Below, in pieces: positions 29,805-40,939 of a stretch of 64,000 nt of DNA (position 1 is the first letter of the stretch; the number at the start of each line of letters is the position of its first letter). The notes under the pieces are model-generated. The model did not search any database, had not been told where the DNA came from, and saw only the letters and a program-made list of their open reading frames with translations. The translations under genes were made by a program, and so were the position numbers. Source of the DNA: Haemophilus parainfluenzae (GTDB lineage: Bacteria > Pseudomonadota > Gammaproteobacteria > Enterobacterales > Pasteurellaceae); assembly GCF_014931395.1 (NCBI RefSeq), contig NZ_CP063120.1, positions 1,781,501 to 1,845,500 of the forward strand, in the 5' to 3' direction.

Positions 29805-30869
29805 ATGAATTTACAAAAACTTTTACTGACTCGTCGTTTCTTTTCTACCCTTGCATTCTTTTCCATGCAAACGGTATTTTTCATCTATTTACAAGGAAAA
29901 GGATTAAGCAACAGTGAAATTGCCTTTTCGCTCTCGTTGCTTTTTTTCTGCAATCAAGCATTGGCTATTTTAGCTGGCATTTGGGGCGATCGTTTTGGAC
30001 TGGCCAAAATGATGTTGCTCGGGTGCTTTTTAGATGTCATCGCCTACATTTTCTTTCTCTCTGCAGATAATTATATTCTGCTTTTAATTGCCACCACCTG
30101 TTTTGGCTTAGGTAGCTGTTTGTTTGGTACTAATGCGAAAGCCTGCCTATTGGTACTCGCAGGTGAAGAATACAAAGAGAAAACCCGGTTACAGGGAAAA
30201 TATTTGAAAGTCACTTCCATGTCTTCTATGTTTGCGCCTTTGTTGGTGATTCCATTTATCAAATACAATCATATTGAATGGTTGATTTGGGTCTGCTTTC
30301 TCATGGAAGCGATTCTCTTTGCCTTAATGGTTAAACCGTTTTATCAAATCCAAACTTTGCAAACCTTAGTGAAATTTCGCTTTGCCCAAATTAAAGAAAT
30401 CATCACTAAAGAATTTTTATTAGTGCATTTGATGTTGTTTATTCCCCTTTCCATTGCAACATCATTCTTTGTGATCTTCCCGTTCCTATTTGATAACAAA
30501 TTAGGCATGCCGGAACACTCCCCCATTGCACTTTTTGTGAATGGTTTACTGACAGTGTCATTACAAAGTTATTTTTCTCGAAAAATTAATTTAACGATTA
30601 AACAAACCCTATGGGTGGCACCAATCTTGGCTATTGGTATTATCCTGCCTTGGTTTATTACGTTGAAATATATTTCTGTAATTTCCGCTTATATTTACTT
30701 GGTCATTTTCACGGTGATTGAAGTCTATGCTTTAACCGCAATGGCAAATTTATTAGTAAAATTTGATAATGGTACAAACCGAGGGTTTATCTTTGGCTCA
30801 TCACGATTATTGCTTTCTATCGCAACAGTTATCGTCATGAACTTAGTGCCACATTTGTTTTTATTGTAA
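29805..30869 (+). CDS. MFS transporter of unknown substrate
   Basis: The 354-residue protein is strongly hydrophobic, with about 11-12 membrane segments. The cytoplasmic loop GIWGDRFGLAKMMLLG after segment 2 resembles MFS motif A, and LGSCLFGTNAKACL follows in the fourth segment region. The length is short for the superfamily (usually about 400). The substrate is not evident; it could be a drug or small-solute exporter. The ribosome-binding site is weak and the start sits close to a terminator, so expression may be low or from a promoter inside the prmB gap. The arrangement after prmB is typical of Haemophilus, as far as I recall. Confidence 0.8.
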   Translation: MNLQKLLLTRRFFSTLAFFSMQTVFFIYLQGKGLSNSEIAFSLSLLFFCNQALAILAGIWGDRFGLAKMMLLGCFLDVIAYIFFLSADNYILLLIATTCFGLGSCLFGTNAKACLLVLAGEEYKEKTRLQGKYLKVTSMSSMFAPLLVIPFIKYNHIEWLIWVCFLMEAILFALMVKPFYQIQTLQTLVKFRFAQIKEIITKEFLLVHLMLFIPLSIATSFFVIFPFLFDNKLGMPEHSPIALFVNGLLTVSLQSYFSRKINLTIKQTLWVAPILAIGIILPWFITLKYISVISAYIYLVIFTVIEVYALTAMANLLVKFDNGTNRGFIFGSSRLLLSIATVIVMNLVPHLFLL

Positions 30870-30918
30870 AAAAAGAAACGGTCAGAATTCACATTAAATC
30901 CTGACCGCACTTTTATAT
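30868..30918. terminator. Bidirectional terminator between the MFS gene and cysB
   Basis: CGGTCAG and CTGACCG form a 7-bp stem that includes one exact uptake sequence (30904-30912) and one decayed arm. It is flanked by an A run and TTTTATATTTTT. The genes on either side converge. Confidence 0.8.
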
Positions 30919-30928
30919 TTTTCTATGC

Positions 30929-31912
<984 letters not shown>

Positions 31913-32923
31913 CTATTTTTTATAGCGTTTACTTAACTCAGTATAACGTTTTACTGCTTTACGAATTTGACCTGATTTTGGTCGACGACGAGGTTTTGTC
32001 ACATCCAATTTAGTTTCGGTTTCAGGCGGTAAGCCTACTAATTCACGTAAATAGTTGACGTTTTCTAGATCCATTTCTTCCCAGCCACCACGTGGTAAAC
32101 CTTTCATCAGCTTAATGTTGCCATAACGAATACGAATCAAGCGGCTCACTTGAATGCCTTGTGATTCCCACAGACGGCGTACTTCACGGTTACGACCTTC
32201 CATTAAAGTCACATCGTACCATTGGTTAATCCCCACACCACCTGCAAATTTGATTTCTTTGAAATTGGCTGGACCATCTTCCAACTGCACACCTTTACGT
32301 AAACGCGCTAACATGGCGTCATCCACTTGACCAAATACACGCACAGAATACTCACGTTCAACTTCTCGGCTTGGGTGCATTAAACGGTTAGCTAATTCGC
32401 CATCTGTTGTAAAAAGCAATAAGCCTGAAGTATTAATATCCAAACGACCTACCGCAATCCATCTTGCGCCATTTAGGCGTGGTAAACGATCGAATACGGT
32501 CGGACGGCCTTCAGGATCACTACGAGTACAAAGTTCACCTTCTGGTTTGTAATACATTAACACACGGCATACTTCTTTTTGTGCTTGTTGAAGATTGATG
32601 ATACGACCATCAATACGCACTTTTACACCAGAATGTACATCGATACGATCACCAAGAGTCGCCATTTTGCCATCAACACTCACACGGTTCTCAGCAATCA
32701 TTGCTTCAATTTCACGACGAGAGCCTTGTCCTGCTCGCGCAAGCACTTTCTGTAATTTTTCACCTTCTACAGTAGATTGACGAGATGGCTTAGCCACCTT
32801 AGCCTTAGGAGTTGATTTGATGTCAGAATTGACCGCACTTTTACGATCTTTACGCTCAAAGTGCGGTTGTTTTCCCGCTTGTTTTTCACGTTCTTGTCTG
32901 ACTGGTTTTTGGATAGGTTTCAT
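31913..32923 (-). CDS. rluB: 23S rRNA pseudouridine(2605) synthase RluB
   Basis: RluB makes pseudouridine 2605 in 23S rRNA. An S4 RNA-binding domain ([22 protein letters not shown]) starts at about residue 54. The RsuA-family catalytic domain then has [27 protein letters not shown] with the catalytic aspartate. A lysine- and arginine-rich N-terminal extension of about 50 residues is partly encoded by two facing uptake sequences (32832 and 32859). The total of 336 residues exceeds Escherichia coli RluB (291), mainly because of the tails. Confidence 0.95.
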   Translation of the reverse strand: MKPIQKPVRQEREKQAGKQPHFERKDRKSAVNSDIKSTPKAKVAKPSRQSTVEGEKLQKVLARAGQGSRREIEAMIAENRVSVDGKMATLGDRIDVHSGVKVRIDGRIINLQQAQKEVCRVLMYYKPEGELCTRSDPEGRPTVFDRLPRLNGARWIAVGRLDINTSGLLLFTTDGELANRLMHPSREVEREYSVRVFGQVDDAMLARLRKGVQLEDGPANFKEIKFAGGVGINQWYDVTLMEGRNREVRRLWESQGIQVSRLIRIRYGNIKLMKGLPRGGWEEMDLENVNYLRELVGLPPETETKLDVTKPRRRPKSGQIRKAVKRYTELSKRYKK

Positions 32924-32962
32924 TTGTTTTCCTTTGTCGCTTTCCCAAGCGTCTAAAATAAG

Positions 32963-33586
32963 TTAAATGAAAGGATCGGTACTACCACTTCCTTCCCGTA
33001 AAATTACTGGCGATTCTTCCGTTAAATCCACCACCGTTGTTGGCTCTTGACCTAAATAACCACCATGAATAATTAAATCCACTTGGCGTTCTAAGCATTC
33101 GCGAATCTCTTCGGGATCGGAATAAGTCATATGTTCATTATCTGGCAACATCAGTGAGCAAGATAAAATCGGTTCACCTAATGCCTTCAATAAATCTAAG
33201 GCTATTTGATTATCTGGTACACGCAAGCCAATCGTTTTGCGTTTTGACGTCATTAATCGACGAGGAAGCTCTTTCGTCGCCGTCAAAATAAAGGTATAAC
33301 GCCCCGGTGTATTGTTTTTAATTAAGCGATAAGCCACATTACTGACCGTTGCATAGGTTGAAAGCTCGGATAAATCGCTGCATACTAACGTAAAATTATG
33401 CCCGTCTGGCAATTTACGAATCGCTACGATACGATCCATCGCATGTTTATCGCCGATCATACAACCCAAGGCATAGCCCGAATCTGTCGGATACACAATG
33501 ACGCCACCTTGACGCAAAATTTCTACCGCTTGATTAATCAAACGCGCTTGCGGATTTTCAGGGTGGATATAGAAAAATTGGCTCAT
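32963..33586 (-). CDS. yciO: Sua5/YciO/YrdC family protein (YciO)
   Basis: The 207-residue protein is a single YrdC-like domain: GGVIVYPTDSGYALGCMIGDK, RIVAIRKLPDGHNFTLVCSDLSELSTYA, GRYTFILTATKELPRRL and TIGLRVPDN. YrdC/Sua5 makes threonylcarbamoyl-AMP for tRNA modification. YciO is the paralogue with lower or uncertain activity, and the KLPDGHNFT form fits YciO rather than TsaC. It precedes rluB by about 40 bases in the same direction. Confidence 0.9.
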   Translation of the reverse strand: MSQFFYIHPENPQARLINQAVEILRQGGVIVYPTDSGYALGCMIGDKHAMDRIVAIRKLPDGHNFTLVCSDLSELSTYATVSNVAYRLIKNNTPGRYTFILTATKELPRRLMTSKRKTIGLRVPDNQIALDLLKALGEPILSCSLMLPDNEHMTYSDPEEIRECLERQVDLIIHGGYLGQEPTTVVDLTEESPVILREGSGSTDPFI

Positions 33587-33654
33587 AATTTTGTCCTTAA
33601 AAAACTGATGAGATTATACACCGATTTATAGGCAGGTTATAAGAATTTGTTATA

Positions 33655-33702
33655 AAAAACGACCGCACTTTGAAAACGAATCCAAAGTGCGGTCAATTTT
33701 TT
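33655..33702 (-). terminator. Uptake-sequence terminator of sucCD
   Basis: Facing exact copies at 33662-33670 and 33685-33693, extended as TTGACCGCACTTTGGA / TCAAAGTGCGGTCG on the minus strand, are followed by a T run toward yciO. It lies 7 bases after the sucD stop. Confidence 0.9.
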
Positions 33703-33708
33703 AAGTTT

Positions 33709-34578
33709 TTATTTCAACAATTCACGGAGGGCTGAACCGATTTCAGCGAGACTTCTCACTGTCTTCACACCCGCCGCTTCAAGTGCAGCAATTTTATCTG
33801 CCGCTGTTCCTTTTCCACCGCTGATAATCGCTCCTGCATGTCCCATACGCTTGCCTTTTGGCGCCGTTACACCAGCGATATAAGCCACCACGGGTTTCGT
33901 TACATGAGATTTAATGAACAATGCCGCCTCTTCTTCTGCAGAGCCACCGATTTCACCAATCATCACGATGGCTTCAGTTTCAGGATCTTCTTGGAACCGT
34001 TTAAGAATATCAATGAAGTTAGATCCTGGAATAGGATCGCCGCCGATCCCTACGCAAGTGGATTGACCGAAACCTTCATCTGTTGTTTGTTTTACCGCTT
34101 CATAAGTCAAAGTACCTGAACGAGAAACAATGCCTACTCTGCCTTTTTTATGGATATTCCCCGGCATAATACCAATCTTACACTCATCCGGTGTAATCAC
34201 ACCTGGACAATTTGGACCGATCATCACAACACCCGTTTCATTTAATTTTTGTTTTACCAACAACATGTCCAATGTTGGAATGCCTTCTGTAATACAGACT
34301 ACCAACTGAATACCTGCATCAATAGCTTCTAAAATGGCATCTTTACAAAATGGTGCTGGCACATAAATCATCGTTGCCGTAGCCCCTGTAGCTTGCACCG
34401 CTTCACGCACTGTATTAAATACCGGCAAGCCTAAGTGAGTTGTTCCGCCTTTATTCGGTGAAACGCCCCCCACTAATTTTGTGCCATAAGCCAATGCCTG
34501 TTCGCTGTGAAATGTTCCTTGCGCACCAGTGAAACCTTGGCAAATTACTTTTGTCTCTTTATTAATTAAAATTGCCAT
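33709..34578 (-). CDS. sucD: Succinyl-CoA synthetase alpha subunit
   Basis: SucD carries the phosphohistidine that passes phosphate between succinyl-CoA and nucleotide. It has the CoA-binding N-terminal [42 protein letters not shown], and the active-site histidine in [19 protein letters not shown] (about residue 247). Length is 289, as in Escherichia coli. It starts 2 bases after the sucC stop, so the pair is translationally coupled. Confidence 0.97.
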   Translation of the reverse strand: MAILINKETKVICQGFTGAQGTFHSEQALAYGTKLVGGVSPNKGGTTHLGLPVFNTVREAVQATGATATMIYVPAPFCKDAILEAIDAGIQLVVCITEGIPTLDMLLVKQKLNETGVVMIGPNCPGVITPDECKIGIMPGNIHKKGRVGIVSRSGTLTYEAVKQTTDEGFGQSTCVGIGGDPIPGSNFIDILKRFQEDPETEAIVMIGEIGGSAEEEAALFIKSHVTKPVVAYIAGVTAPKGKRMGHAGAIISGGKGTAADKIAALEAAGVKTVRSLAEIGSALRELLK

Positions 34579-34580
34579 GA

Positions 34581-35747
34581 TTATTCTCCTTTTGCCGCTT
34601 TCACTGCCGCTTGTGCTGCTTCTTGTAAACTATGTGCTGCAATTAAATTCACACCACTTTCGGTTAAAATTGCTCTGCCTTGTGGGGCATTGGTTCCTTC
34701 TAATCGAACCACAACAGGAACTTTTACACCGACCTCTTGAATCGCCGCTACGACACCTTCAGCAATCAGATCACAGCGTACAATTCCACCAAAAATATTC
34801 ACTAAGACAGATTTCACATTTTTATCTGTAAGAATAATCTTAAAGGCTTCAGCCACGCGCTCTTTCGTTGCACCGCCACCAACATCAAGGAAGTTTGCAG
34901 GGTTACCACCATATAATTTCACGATATCCATTGTACCCATAGCAAGTCCTGCGCCATTGACCATACAGCCAATATCACCTTCCAAAGCAACATAGTTAAG
35001 CTGATATTTTTCTGCTTCTGCTTCACGTGCATCACTTTGACTTAAATCACGTAAGGCTAATAAATCAGGATGTCGATAAAGTGAGTTATCATCAATGCCC
35101 ACTTTTGCATCTACGCAAATTAAATTGCCTTCTTTTGTCACCACGAGCGGATTGACTTCAACTAGAGAAAAATCTTTTTCGATAAAAAGCTGAGCGAGTT
35201 TTACAAAAATCTCGGCAAATTGTTTATTTTGTTCGCCGCTTAAACCAAGTTTAAAGGCTAATTCACGGCCTTGATATGGCATTCCACCCACGAGAGGATC
35301 AATTGTCACTTTATGAATTAATTCAGGCGTCTCTCTTGCCACATCCTCAATGCTCATCCCCCCTGCTGAAGAAGCCATAAAAACCACTTTCTGCGAAGCG
35401 CGATCAATCACTGCACCTAAGTAGAGTTCTTTCTCAATCTGGCAGGTTTCTTCAATATAAATGCTATTAACGGGTTGGCCTTTTTTATCAGTTTGGAAGG
35501 TGACTAAATGCTGGCCAAGCCATTTATCTGCAAAAGCACGCACCTCTTCTGCATTATGCACAAGCTTCACACCACCAGCCTTTCCACGTCCACCTGCGTG
35601 AACTTGACATTTCGCTATCCAAACATCACCATTCAGCTGAAAGAGTGCCATTTCAGCTTCATCTGCCGTTTGGCATACGACACCTTCACTCACCGGCAGA
35701 GCATATTGCTTAAAAAGCTGCTTAGCTTGGTACTCATGTAAATTCAT
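34581..35747 (-). CDS. sucC: Succinyl-CoA synthetase beta subunit
   Basis: SucC is the ATP-grasp subunit that determines nucleotide use. It starts [19 protein letters not shown] and contains [18 protein letters not shown] (ATP-grasp lysines), [26 protein letters not shown] and [17 protein letters not shown]. Length is 388 residues, as in Escherichia coli. A terminator-like hairpin separates it from sucB, so sucCD may be partly independent of sucAB. An uptake sequence lies in the gap at 35796. Confidence 0.97.
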   Translation of the reverse strand: MNLHEYQAKQLFKQYALPVSEGVVCQTADEAEMALFQLNGDVWIAKCQVHAGGRGKAGGVKLVHNAEEVRAFADKWLGQHLVTFQTDKKGQPVNSIYIEETCQIEKELYLGAVIDRASQKVVFMASSAGGMSIEDVARETPELIHKVTIDPLVGGMPYQGRELAFKLGLSGEQNKQFAEIFVKLAQLFIEKDFSLVEVNPLVVTKEGNLICVDAKVGIDDNSLYRHPDLLALRDLSQSDAREAEAEKYQLNYVALEGDIGCMVNGAGLAMGTMDIVKLYGGNPANFLDVGGGATKERVAEAFKIILTDKNVKSVLVNIFGGIVRCDLIAEGVVAAIQEVGVKVPVVVRLEGTNAPQGRAILTESGVNLIAAHSLQEAAQAAVKAAKGE

Positions 35748-35826
35748 ATTTCCTTCCTATTTTTGATATTGTTTAGCGAAACAGACAAAAATTTGACCGC
35801 ACTTCTTACTTTATTTCAATACGGAA

Positions 35827-35866
35827 AAATAAAAAAGGCTTTTCCCCTCAAAAGAGAAAAGCCTAT
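35827..35866 (-). terminator. Terminator or attenuator between sucB and sucC
   Basis: On the minus strand AGGCTTTTC (35864 down) pairs with GAAAAGCCT and is followed by six T and ATTTTT. It begins 7 bases after the sucB stop and splits sucAB from sucCD. Confidence 0.85.
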
Positions 35867-35870
35867 GTGC

Positions 35871-37097
35871 TTAGATTTCTAATAATAAACGAGTTGGATC
35901 TTCTAATAAGTCTTTAATCGCCACTAAGAAGCCCACTGATTCACGACCATCAATTAAGCGGTGGTCATAAGATAATGCCAAATACATCATCGGACGAATC
36001 ACAACTTGGCCATCTACCGCAACCGGGCGCTCTTTGATGGCATGCATGCCTAAAATTGCACTTTGCGGTGGATTGATAATTGGTGTAGACATTAAAGAAC
36101 CAAATACGCCACCATTAGTAATAGTGAAGTTACCGCCTGTTAAATCTTCAACCGTTAATTTACCATCACGGCCTTTTTCTGCTAGAGATTTAATTTGTTT
36201 CTCAATATCTGCCATGCTGAGTTTGTCGCAGTTGCGTAATACTGGTGTCACTAAACCACGTGGGGTTGAAACGGCAATGCTAATATCAAAATAATTGTGA
36301 TACACAATGTCATCACCATCAATTGAAGCATTCACTTCGGGATAACGTTTTAATGCTTCAACGACTGCTTTAATGTAGAAAGACATAAAGCCTAAACGGA
36401 CACCATGTTGTTTTTCAAATTTTTCACCGTATGTTTTACGTAATTTCATAATCGGCTGCATATCCACTTCATTGAATGTCGTGAGCATTGCGGTGGTATT
36501 TTTAGCTTCTAATAAACGTTCTGCAATACGTTTACGTAAACGAGTCATCGGTACACGTTTTTCTGAACGAGAGCTATATGCCACAGTGCTAATCGTATTT
36601 TGCTCTGTCGCTACATCTTGTTTCGCTTTTTGAGCATCTCGTTTTGCTACTTCACGTGCAACATCTTCACGAGTAATACGGCCACCCACACCAGAACCTT
36701 GAATTTTCTCTGCATCTAAATCATGTTCAGCTAATAAACGACGAATAGCAGGGCCTTGATCCGCTGAATTATTGTGGCTATTTTCAATCGCTGCTTTTTG
36801 ACGATCTGCTGGTGTTGGCTCATTGCCTTTCACTGTCTCTGATGAAATATCGCCCGCTTGTTGAGTAGAAAGTTTACCTAAAAGCTGTTTACTTACTACG
36901 GTTGCGCCTTCTTCTTGAAGAATTTCAGCCACTACGCCATCACTTAATGCTGGCACTTCAAGTACCACTTTATCTGTTTCGATTTCCACTAAAACTTCGT
37001 CACGTTTTACCGTCTCACCGACTTTTTTATGCCATGTTGCAACAGTTGCATCCGCAACGGATTCCGGTAAATCTGGAACAAGAATTTCGATTGTCAT
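35871..37097 (-). CDS. sucB: 2-oxoglutarate dehydrogenase E2 (dihydrolipoyl succinyltransferase)
   Basis: SucB is the lipoylated core of the 2-oxoglutarate dehydrogenase complex. A single lipoyl domain has [13 protein letters not shown], with the lipoylated lysine at residue 43. A peripheral subunit-binding domain ([25 protein letters not shown]) lies at about residues 107-140. The catalytic domain ends with [16 protein letters not shown]. Length is 408 residues (Escherichia coli 405). It follows sucA by about 57 bases, which include an uptake sequence at 37145. Confidence 0.97.
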   Translation of the reverse strand: MTIEILVPDLPESVADATVATWHKKVGETVKRDEVLVEIETDKVVLEVPALSDGVVAEILQEEGATVVSKQLLGKLSTQQAGDISSETVKGNEPTPADRQKAAIENSHNNSADQGPAIRRLLAEHDLDAEKIQGSGVGGRITREDVAREVAKRDAQKAKQDVATEQNTISTVAYSSRSEKRVPMTRLRKRIAERLLEAKNTTAMLTTFNEVDMQPIMKLRKTYGEKFEKQHGVRLGFMSFYIKAVVEALKRYPEVNASIDGDDIVYHNYFDISIAVSTPRGLVTPVLRNCDKLSMADIEKQIKSLAEKGRDGKLTVEDLTGGNFTITNGGVFGSLMSTPIINPPQSAILGMHAIKERPVAVDGQVVIRPMMYLALSYDHRLIDGRESVGFLVAIKDLLEDPTRLLLEI

Positions 37098-37153
37098 TTT
37101 ATTTTCCTTTAAATTATTCTTTCTTTAAAAATTACAAAATTTCGACCGCACTT

Positions 37154-39961
37154 TTACAGTGTCAGTGCATCTTCTACCAATTGTTTTTGCTGTTTGGTGT
37201 GTAAAGACATATAACCTACTGCTGGTGAAGCTGAGGCTGGACGACCGGCATATTTTAACTTCACATGCTCAGGAAGCGAGCTGTCAAAGTTATGTTTACT
37301 GCAATACCAAGCACCTTGGTTTAATGGCTCTTCTTGACACCATACATAATCCGTCACATGAGCATAAGGCTCTAACGCTTTCTTCACATCTTCATGTGGA
37401 TATGGATAAAGCTGTTCAATACGAATAATCGCCACATCTATTTGGTTATTCGCACGGCGTTTTTCTAAGAGATCGTAATACACTTTACCTGAGCATAGAA
37501 CCACGCGTTTAACTTGTTTTGGATCGATATCATCAATTTCACCAATGACAGTTTGGAATGTGCCATTTACTAATTCATCCATACTTGAGACGGCAAGTGG
37601 ATGACGTAATAAAGATTTTGGTGAAATACCAATTAATGGACGACGCATTTTACGGATCGCTTGGCGGCGTAACATGTGATAAACCTGTGCGGGTGTAGAT
37701 GGAATACACACTTGCATATTCTGTTCAGCACAAAGTTGTAAATAACGCTCTAAACGAGCAGATGAGTGCTCTGGACCTTGGCCTTCATAACCATGTGGTA
37801 ATAACATCACCAAACCGCACATTCTGCCCCATTTTTGTTCTCCAGAACTAATAAATTGGTCAATTACGATTTGTGCGCCGTTTGCGAAGTCACCAAACTG
37901 TGCTTCCCAAATGGTTAATGTTTTTGGATCTGTTGTGGCATAACCATATTCAAAAGCCAATACGGCTTCTTCGGATAATACAGAATCCCACACCTCAAAA
38001 CGACCTTGGTTAGCGTGTAAATGTGTTAATGGCACATAGCCTGTCCCGTCATTTTGGTTATGCACAACTGCATGGCGGTGGAAGAACGTACCACGTCCTG
38101 CATCTTCACCTGATAAACGAACATTAGCACCTTCATCTAATAAGGTTGCGTATGCCATAGTTTCCGCCATACCCCAATCGAACAATTTCTCGCCTTTTGC
38201 CATTTCACGGCGATCAGCATAGATTTTTTCGACACGAGGATGTGCACGCAAGGTTTCTGGATATTCACTAACACGCTCCGCTAAAGTTTGGAAACGTTCT
38301 TGTGGGAATTTGCTTTCGTAAGGAGATGTCCAGTCATAGTTGAGATATTGCAACCAGTCCATTTGGGCGATATCCATTTCTCGCCATTCTTTCACTACGC
38401 GATTGCCATTATCTAAGGCATCACGATAAAGATTCATCATCTCGATAGCTTCTTCTTCGGTAATCACCCCTTCAGCAATTAAACGATCAGCATAGACTTT
38501 GCGTGGCGTTGGATGTTTTTTGATGATGCTATACATCATTGGTTGAGTGGCTAATGGCTCATCAGCCTCATTATGACCATGACGACGATAAGAAATCAGA
38601 TCAATGAAAATATCGCGTTTGAATAAATTGCGATATTCCACCGCCATTCTCGCCGCAAAAGCGACCGCTTCAGGATCATCACCGTTTACATGAATAATCG
38701 GTGCCTGAATCATTTTCGCGATGTCCGTACAGTATTCTGTTGAACGGGTATCATTTGGGTTAGAGGTAGTAAAACCGATTTGGTTATTGATCACAATGCG
38801 GATTGTGCCACCAACGGTATAACCACGTGCATTAGACATATTCAAGGTTTCTTGTACAACACCTTGTCCCGCTACCGCTGAATCCCCATGAACAGTTACT
38901 GCTAATACTTGATTACGTTCTGTATCATTCTTTTTGGTTTGACGAGAACGTACCGCACCAATCACTACTGGGCTGACAATTTCTAAGTGTGACGGGTTAA
39001 ATGCCAGGGTTAAATGCACACGACGATCATCTACCGCGAAGTCAGAAGAGAAACCTTGGTGGTATTTCACGTCACCTGTACGTTCGCCTGAATGTTTACC
39101 CGCAAACTCATCGAAAAGATCTTCGGGTTTCTTACCAAGCACATTCACTAACATATTTAAACGGCCACGGTGTGCCATACCAAACATGACATCTTGTACA
39201 CCTTGTTTGCTCGCATGACGAATAATTTCTTTCATCAATGGAATAAAGGCATCACTTCCCTCTAAAGAGAAACGTTTTGCACCCGGGAATTTCGCACCAA
39301 GATAGCGTTCTAACCCATCCGCAGCGGTCAATTCACTTAATAAATTAATTTTTTCTTCTTTAGTAAAGAGCGGTTTATTTAATTGGCTTTCTAATTTGCT
39401 TTGTAGCCAACTTTTCTGCTCCATATCTTGAACATGCATAAACTCAAGACCAATTGAACCACAATAGGTCTCTTTCAGCATTTTAGCTAAATCACCTAAT
39501 TTGATGTTATCGCGATGATAAACGTAGTGATTAATATTGAAGGTTTCATTGAGATCCTGCTCGGTAAAACCGTGATAACGGTAATCCAACTCAGGTACGC
39601 TGGAAACTTTCCAACGATAATAATTGATTGGGTCAAGTTTCGCTTCTAAATGACCGCGGAAGCGATAAGCATTGATAAATTGGAGGACTTTGACTAATTT
39701 AGCACTGGCTTCTGGATCGATAACCGTCACAGCTTCTGTTGTATTTTCTCTTGCTAAACGACGGAAATAATCACGGACTGGTGAATGTGGTTGCTCCACT
39801 GCGGTTGTTTTCGGCAATGCATCAAACGTGGCACGCCAGCTTTCATCAACTGAAGATGGATCTTCTAAATAACGTTCGTATAACTCCTCAATATACGATT
39901 GATTAGAACCACCCAAAGCGGTTGAAGCCAACCATTCATCAAAGGCATTGTAATGCTGCAT
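37154..39961 (-). CDS. sucA: 2-oxoglutarate dehydrogenase E1
   Basis: SucA is the thiamine-diphosphate-dependent decarboxylase of the 2-oxoglutarate dehydrogenase complex. From the ATG at 39961 (MQHYNAFDEWLASTALGGSN, with GGGG upstream) it has 935 residues against 933 in Escherichia coli. A 40-codon upstream frame does not look like SucA. Visible motifs include GMAHRGRLNMLVNVLGK and the thiamine-diphosphate segment VNGDDPEAVAFAARMAVEYR, then RRHGHNEADEP and LLPHGYEGQGPEHSSARLERYLQL. In Pasteurellaceae, which often lack the first steps of the citric acid cycle, it supplies succinyl-CoA from glutamate-derived 2-oxoglutarate. Confidence 0.97.
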   Translation of the reverse strand: MQHYNAFDEWLASTALGGSNQSYIEELYERYLEDPSSVDESWRATFDALPKTTAVEQPHSPVRDYFRRLARENTTEAVTVIDPEASAKLVKVLQFINAYRFRGHLEAKLDPINYYRWKVSSVPELDYRYHGFTEQDLNETFNINHYVYHRDNIKLGDLAKMLKETYCGSIGLEFMHVQDMEQKSWLQSKLESQLNKPLFTKEEKINLLSELTAADGLERYLGAKFPGAKRFSLEGSDAFIPLMKEIIRHASKQGVQDVMFGMAHRGRLNMLVNVLGKKPEDLFDEFAGKHSGERTGDVKYHQGFSSDFAVDDRRVHLTLAFNPSHLEIVSPVVIGAVRSRQTKKNDTERNQVLAVTVHGDSAVAGQGVVQETLNMSNARGYTVGGTIRIVINNQIGFTTSNPNDTRSTEYCTDIAKMIQAPIIHVNGDDPEAVAFAARMAVEYRNLFKRDIFIDLISYRRHGHNEADEPLATQPMMYSIIKKHPTPRKVYADRLIAEGVITEEEAIEMMNLYRDALDNGNRVVKEWREMDIAQMDWLQYLNYDWTSPYESKFPQERFQTLAERVSEYPETLRAHPRVEKIYADRREMAKGEKLFDWGMAETMAYATLLDEGANVRLSGEDAGRGTFFHRHAVVHNQNDGTGYVPLTHLHANQGRFEVWDSVLSEEAVLAFEYGYATTDPKTLTIWEAQFGDFANGAQIVIDQFISSGEQKWGRMCGLVMLLPHGYEGQGPEHSSARLERYLQLCAEQNMQVCIPSTPAQVYHMLRRQAIRKMRRPLIGISPKSLLRHPLAVSSMDELVNGTFQTVIGEIDDIDPKQVKRVVLCSGKVYYDLLEKRRANNQIDVAIIRIEQLYPYPHEDVKKALEPYAHVTDYVWCQEEPLNQGAWYCSKHNFDSSLPEHVKLKYAGRPASASPAVGYMSLHTKQQKQLVEDALTL

Positions 39962-39995
39962 ATCTACCCCTTGTATTACATGATGTTGTCCACCC

Positions 39996-40066
39996 ATTAT
40001 ACATAGGATAAAAAAAGAAATAATCCTCAAATCACACTTTGTTACAATTTTGTGATCTACTTCAAC
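39996..40066 (-). promoter_or_regulatory. sucA promoter with candidate CRP site
   Basis: On the minus strand a perfect TATAAT lies at 39996-40001. About 60 bases further upstream, TGTGATCTACTTCAAC (40051-40066) matches the CRP pattern fully in one half and partly in the other. Its centre would be near -70, a class I spacing. The -35 box is poor, as expected for an activator-dependent promoter. Confidence 0.45.
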
Positions 40067-40070
40067 AAAA

Positions 40071-40098
40071 AAACCGCACATAAAGTGCGGTCTATTTT
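40071..40098 (-). terminator. Uptake-sequence terminator of the ComEA-like gene
   Basis: This lies upstream of sucA and downstream of the ComEA-like gene stop at 40111. The arms are ACCGCAC and GTGCGGT (exact uptake sequence 40083-40091), the loop is 5 bases, and seven T follow on the minus strand. Confidence 0.88.
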
Positions 40099-40110
40099 AT
40101 CTGAGTTTTC

Positions 40111-40815
40111 TTAGAAACTTAAGAATGGCGTAATTTTTTCAATTGTAGCTTCACCGATACCATCAATATTAGAAAGCTCGGCAGCACTTTTGATTTTGCC
40201 CACTTTGTTACGGTAATCAATAATCGCTTGTGCTTTTTTCTCACCGATACCAGAAAGTTTTTGTAATGTTTCTGCATCCGCTTTATTGATGTTTACTTTT
40301 GCAGAAGAAGACACTTTCTCTTTTGCTGACTCTTTTGTTGAAGTCGCTTTTTCTTTCACTTCTTTTACTTTATCTGCGGCTTTTGTTTTTGCTTCAGATG
40401 CTTTTTCTTTCGCATTATCTTTCACTGAATTGAATTTTTCAGTGGCTTTGTCTTTAATTGACGGTTGATTATTCTCAGTCGCTTTTTCTTTTAAAGCAGA
40501 TGCTTTCTCTTTTACCGCATCTTTTGCAGAAGTCGCTTTATCTTTCATTGCATCTTTCGCAGATGTTGCTTTTTCTTTAGCTTCAGTTACTTTATCTAAT
40601 GCATTTGATTTCGTTGAACTCGCACTATCAGTCATTGATTTAAGCTTATCATTTGCCGCATTTTTCACGTCAGCTTTTGTACTTTCAACCATTGATTTTG
40701 AATTAGTTACGACTGATTCTTTTGTTGGTAATACAGATGTATTCGTTGCTAATGCAGAACCTGATACCGCTAATGCAAGTGATGTTAATGTTAAAAGTGA
40801 TTTTAAAGATTTCAT
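40111..40815 (-). CDS. ComEA-like helix-hairpin-helix protein with a long Lys/Ala/Glu linker
   Basis: The 234-residue protein has a signal peptide (cleavage likely after SGSALA, residue 23). A highly charged repetitive linker covers about residues 45-165, in which KEKA, KDKATSAK and KEKASA motifs recur about every 11 residues, as in LEA-type or coiled-coil proteins. A C-terminal (HhH)2 domain of the ComEA family follows: KVNINKADAETLQKLSGIGEKKAQAIIDYRNKVGKI. ComEA binds DNA in the periplasm during natural transformation, which suits a genome full of uptake sequences. The Haemophilus influenzae homologue is about half this length as I recall it, so the linker is an expansion. Confidence 0.85.
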   Translation of the reverse strand: MKSLKSLLTLTSLALAVSGSALATNTSVLPTKESVVTNSKSMVESTKADVKNAANDKLKSMTDSASSTKSNALDKVTEAKEKATSAKDAMKDKATSAKDAVKEKASALKEKATENNQPSIKDKATEKFNSVKDNAKEKASEAKTKAADKVKEVKEKATSTKESAKEKVSSSAKVNINKADAETLQKLSGIGEKKAQAIIDYRNKVGKIKSAAELSNIDGIGEATIEKITPFLSF

Positions 40816-40892
40816 AAAAACTCCTGTTTTGTTATTAATAGGCTCGACAAGCGAACCTGTATGCTAAGACTTATCTTAAAAAAATTAGTTCA

Positions 40893-40926
40893 AAACAAAA
40901 AACGCCCCTAATCAGGAGCGTCTTTA
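40893..40926 (-). terminator. Terminator of the BAX-inhibitor-like gene
   Basis: On the minus strand ACGCtCCT-GATT-AGGgGCGT is followed by TTTTTTG, starting about 15 bases after the gene's stop. Confidence 0.85.
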
Positions 40927-40939
40927 AATTTAATACTGA

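Noticed and set aside
39962..40081. Forty-codon extension of sucA
   Set aside because: It covers the TATAAT promoter, the CRP-like site and a terminator, and does not resemble SucA.
40286..40468. Plus-strand open frame opposite the ComEA-like linker
   Set aside because: It is a shadow of the repetitive Lys/Ala/Glu codons, with no ribosome site and a phenylalanine/serine-rich nonsense composition.
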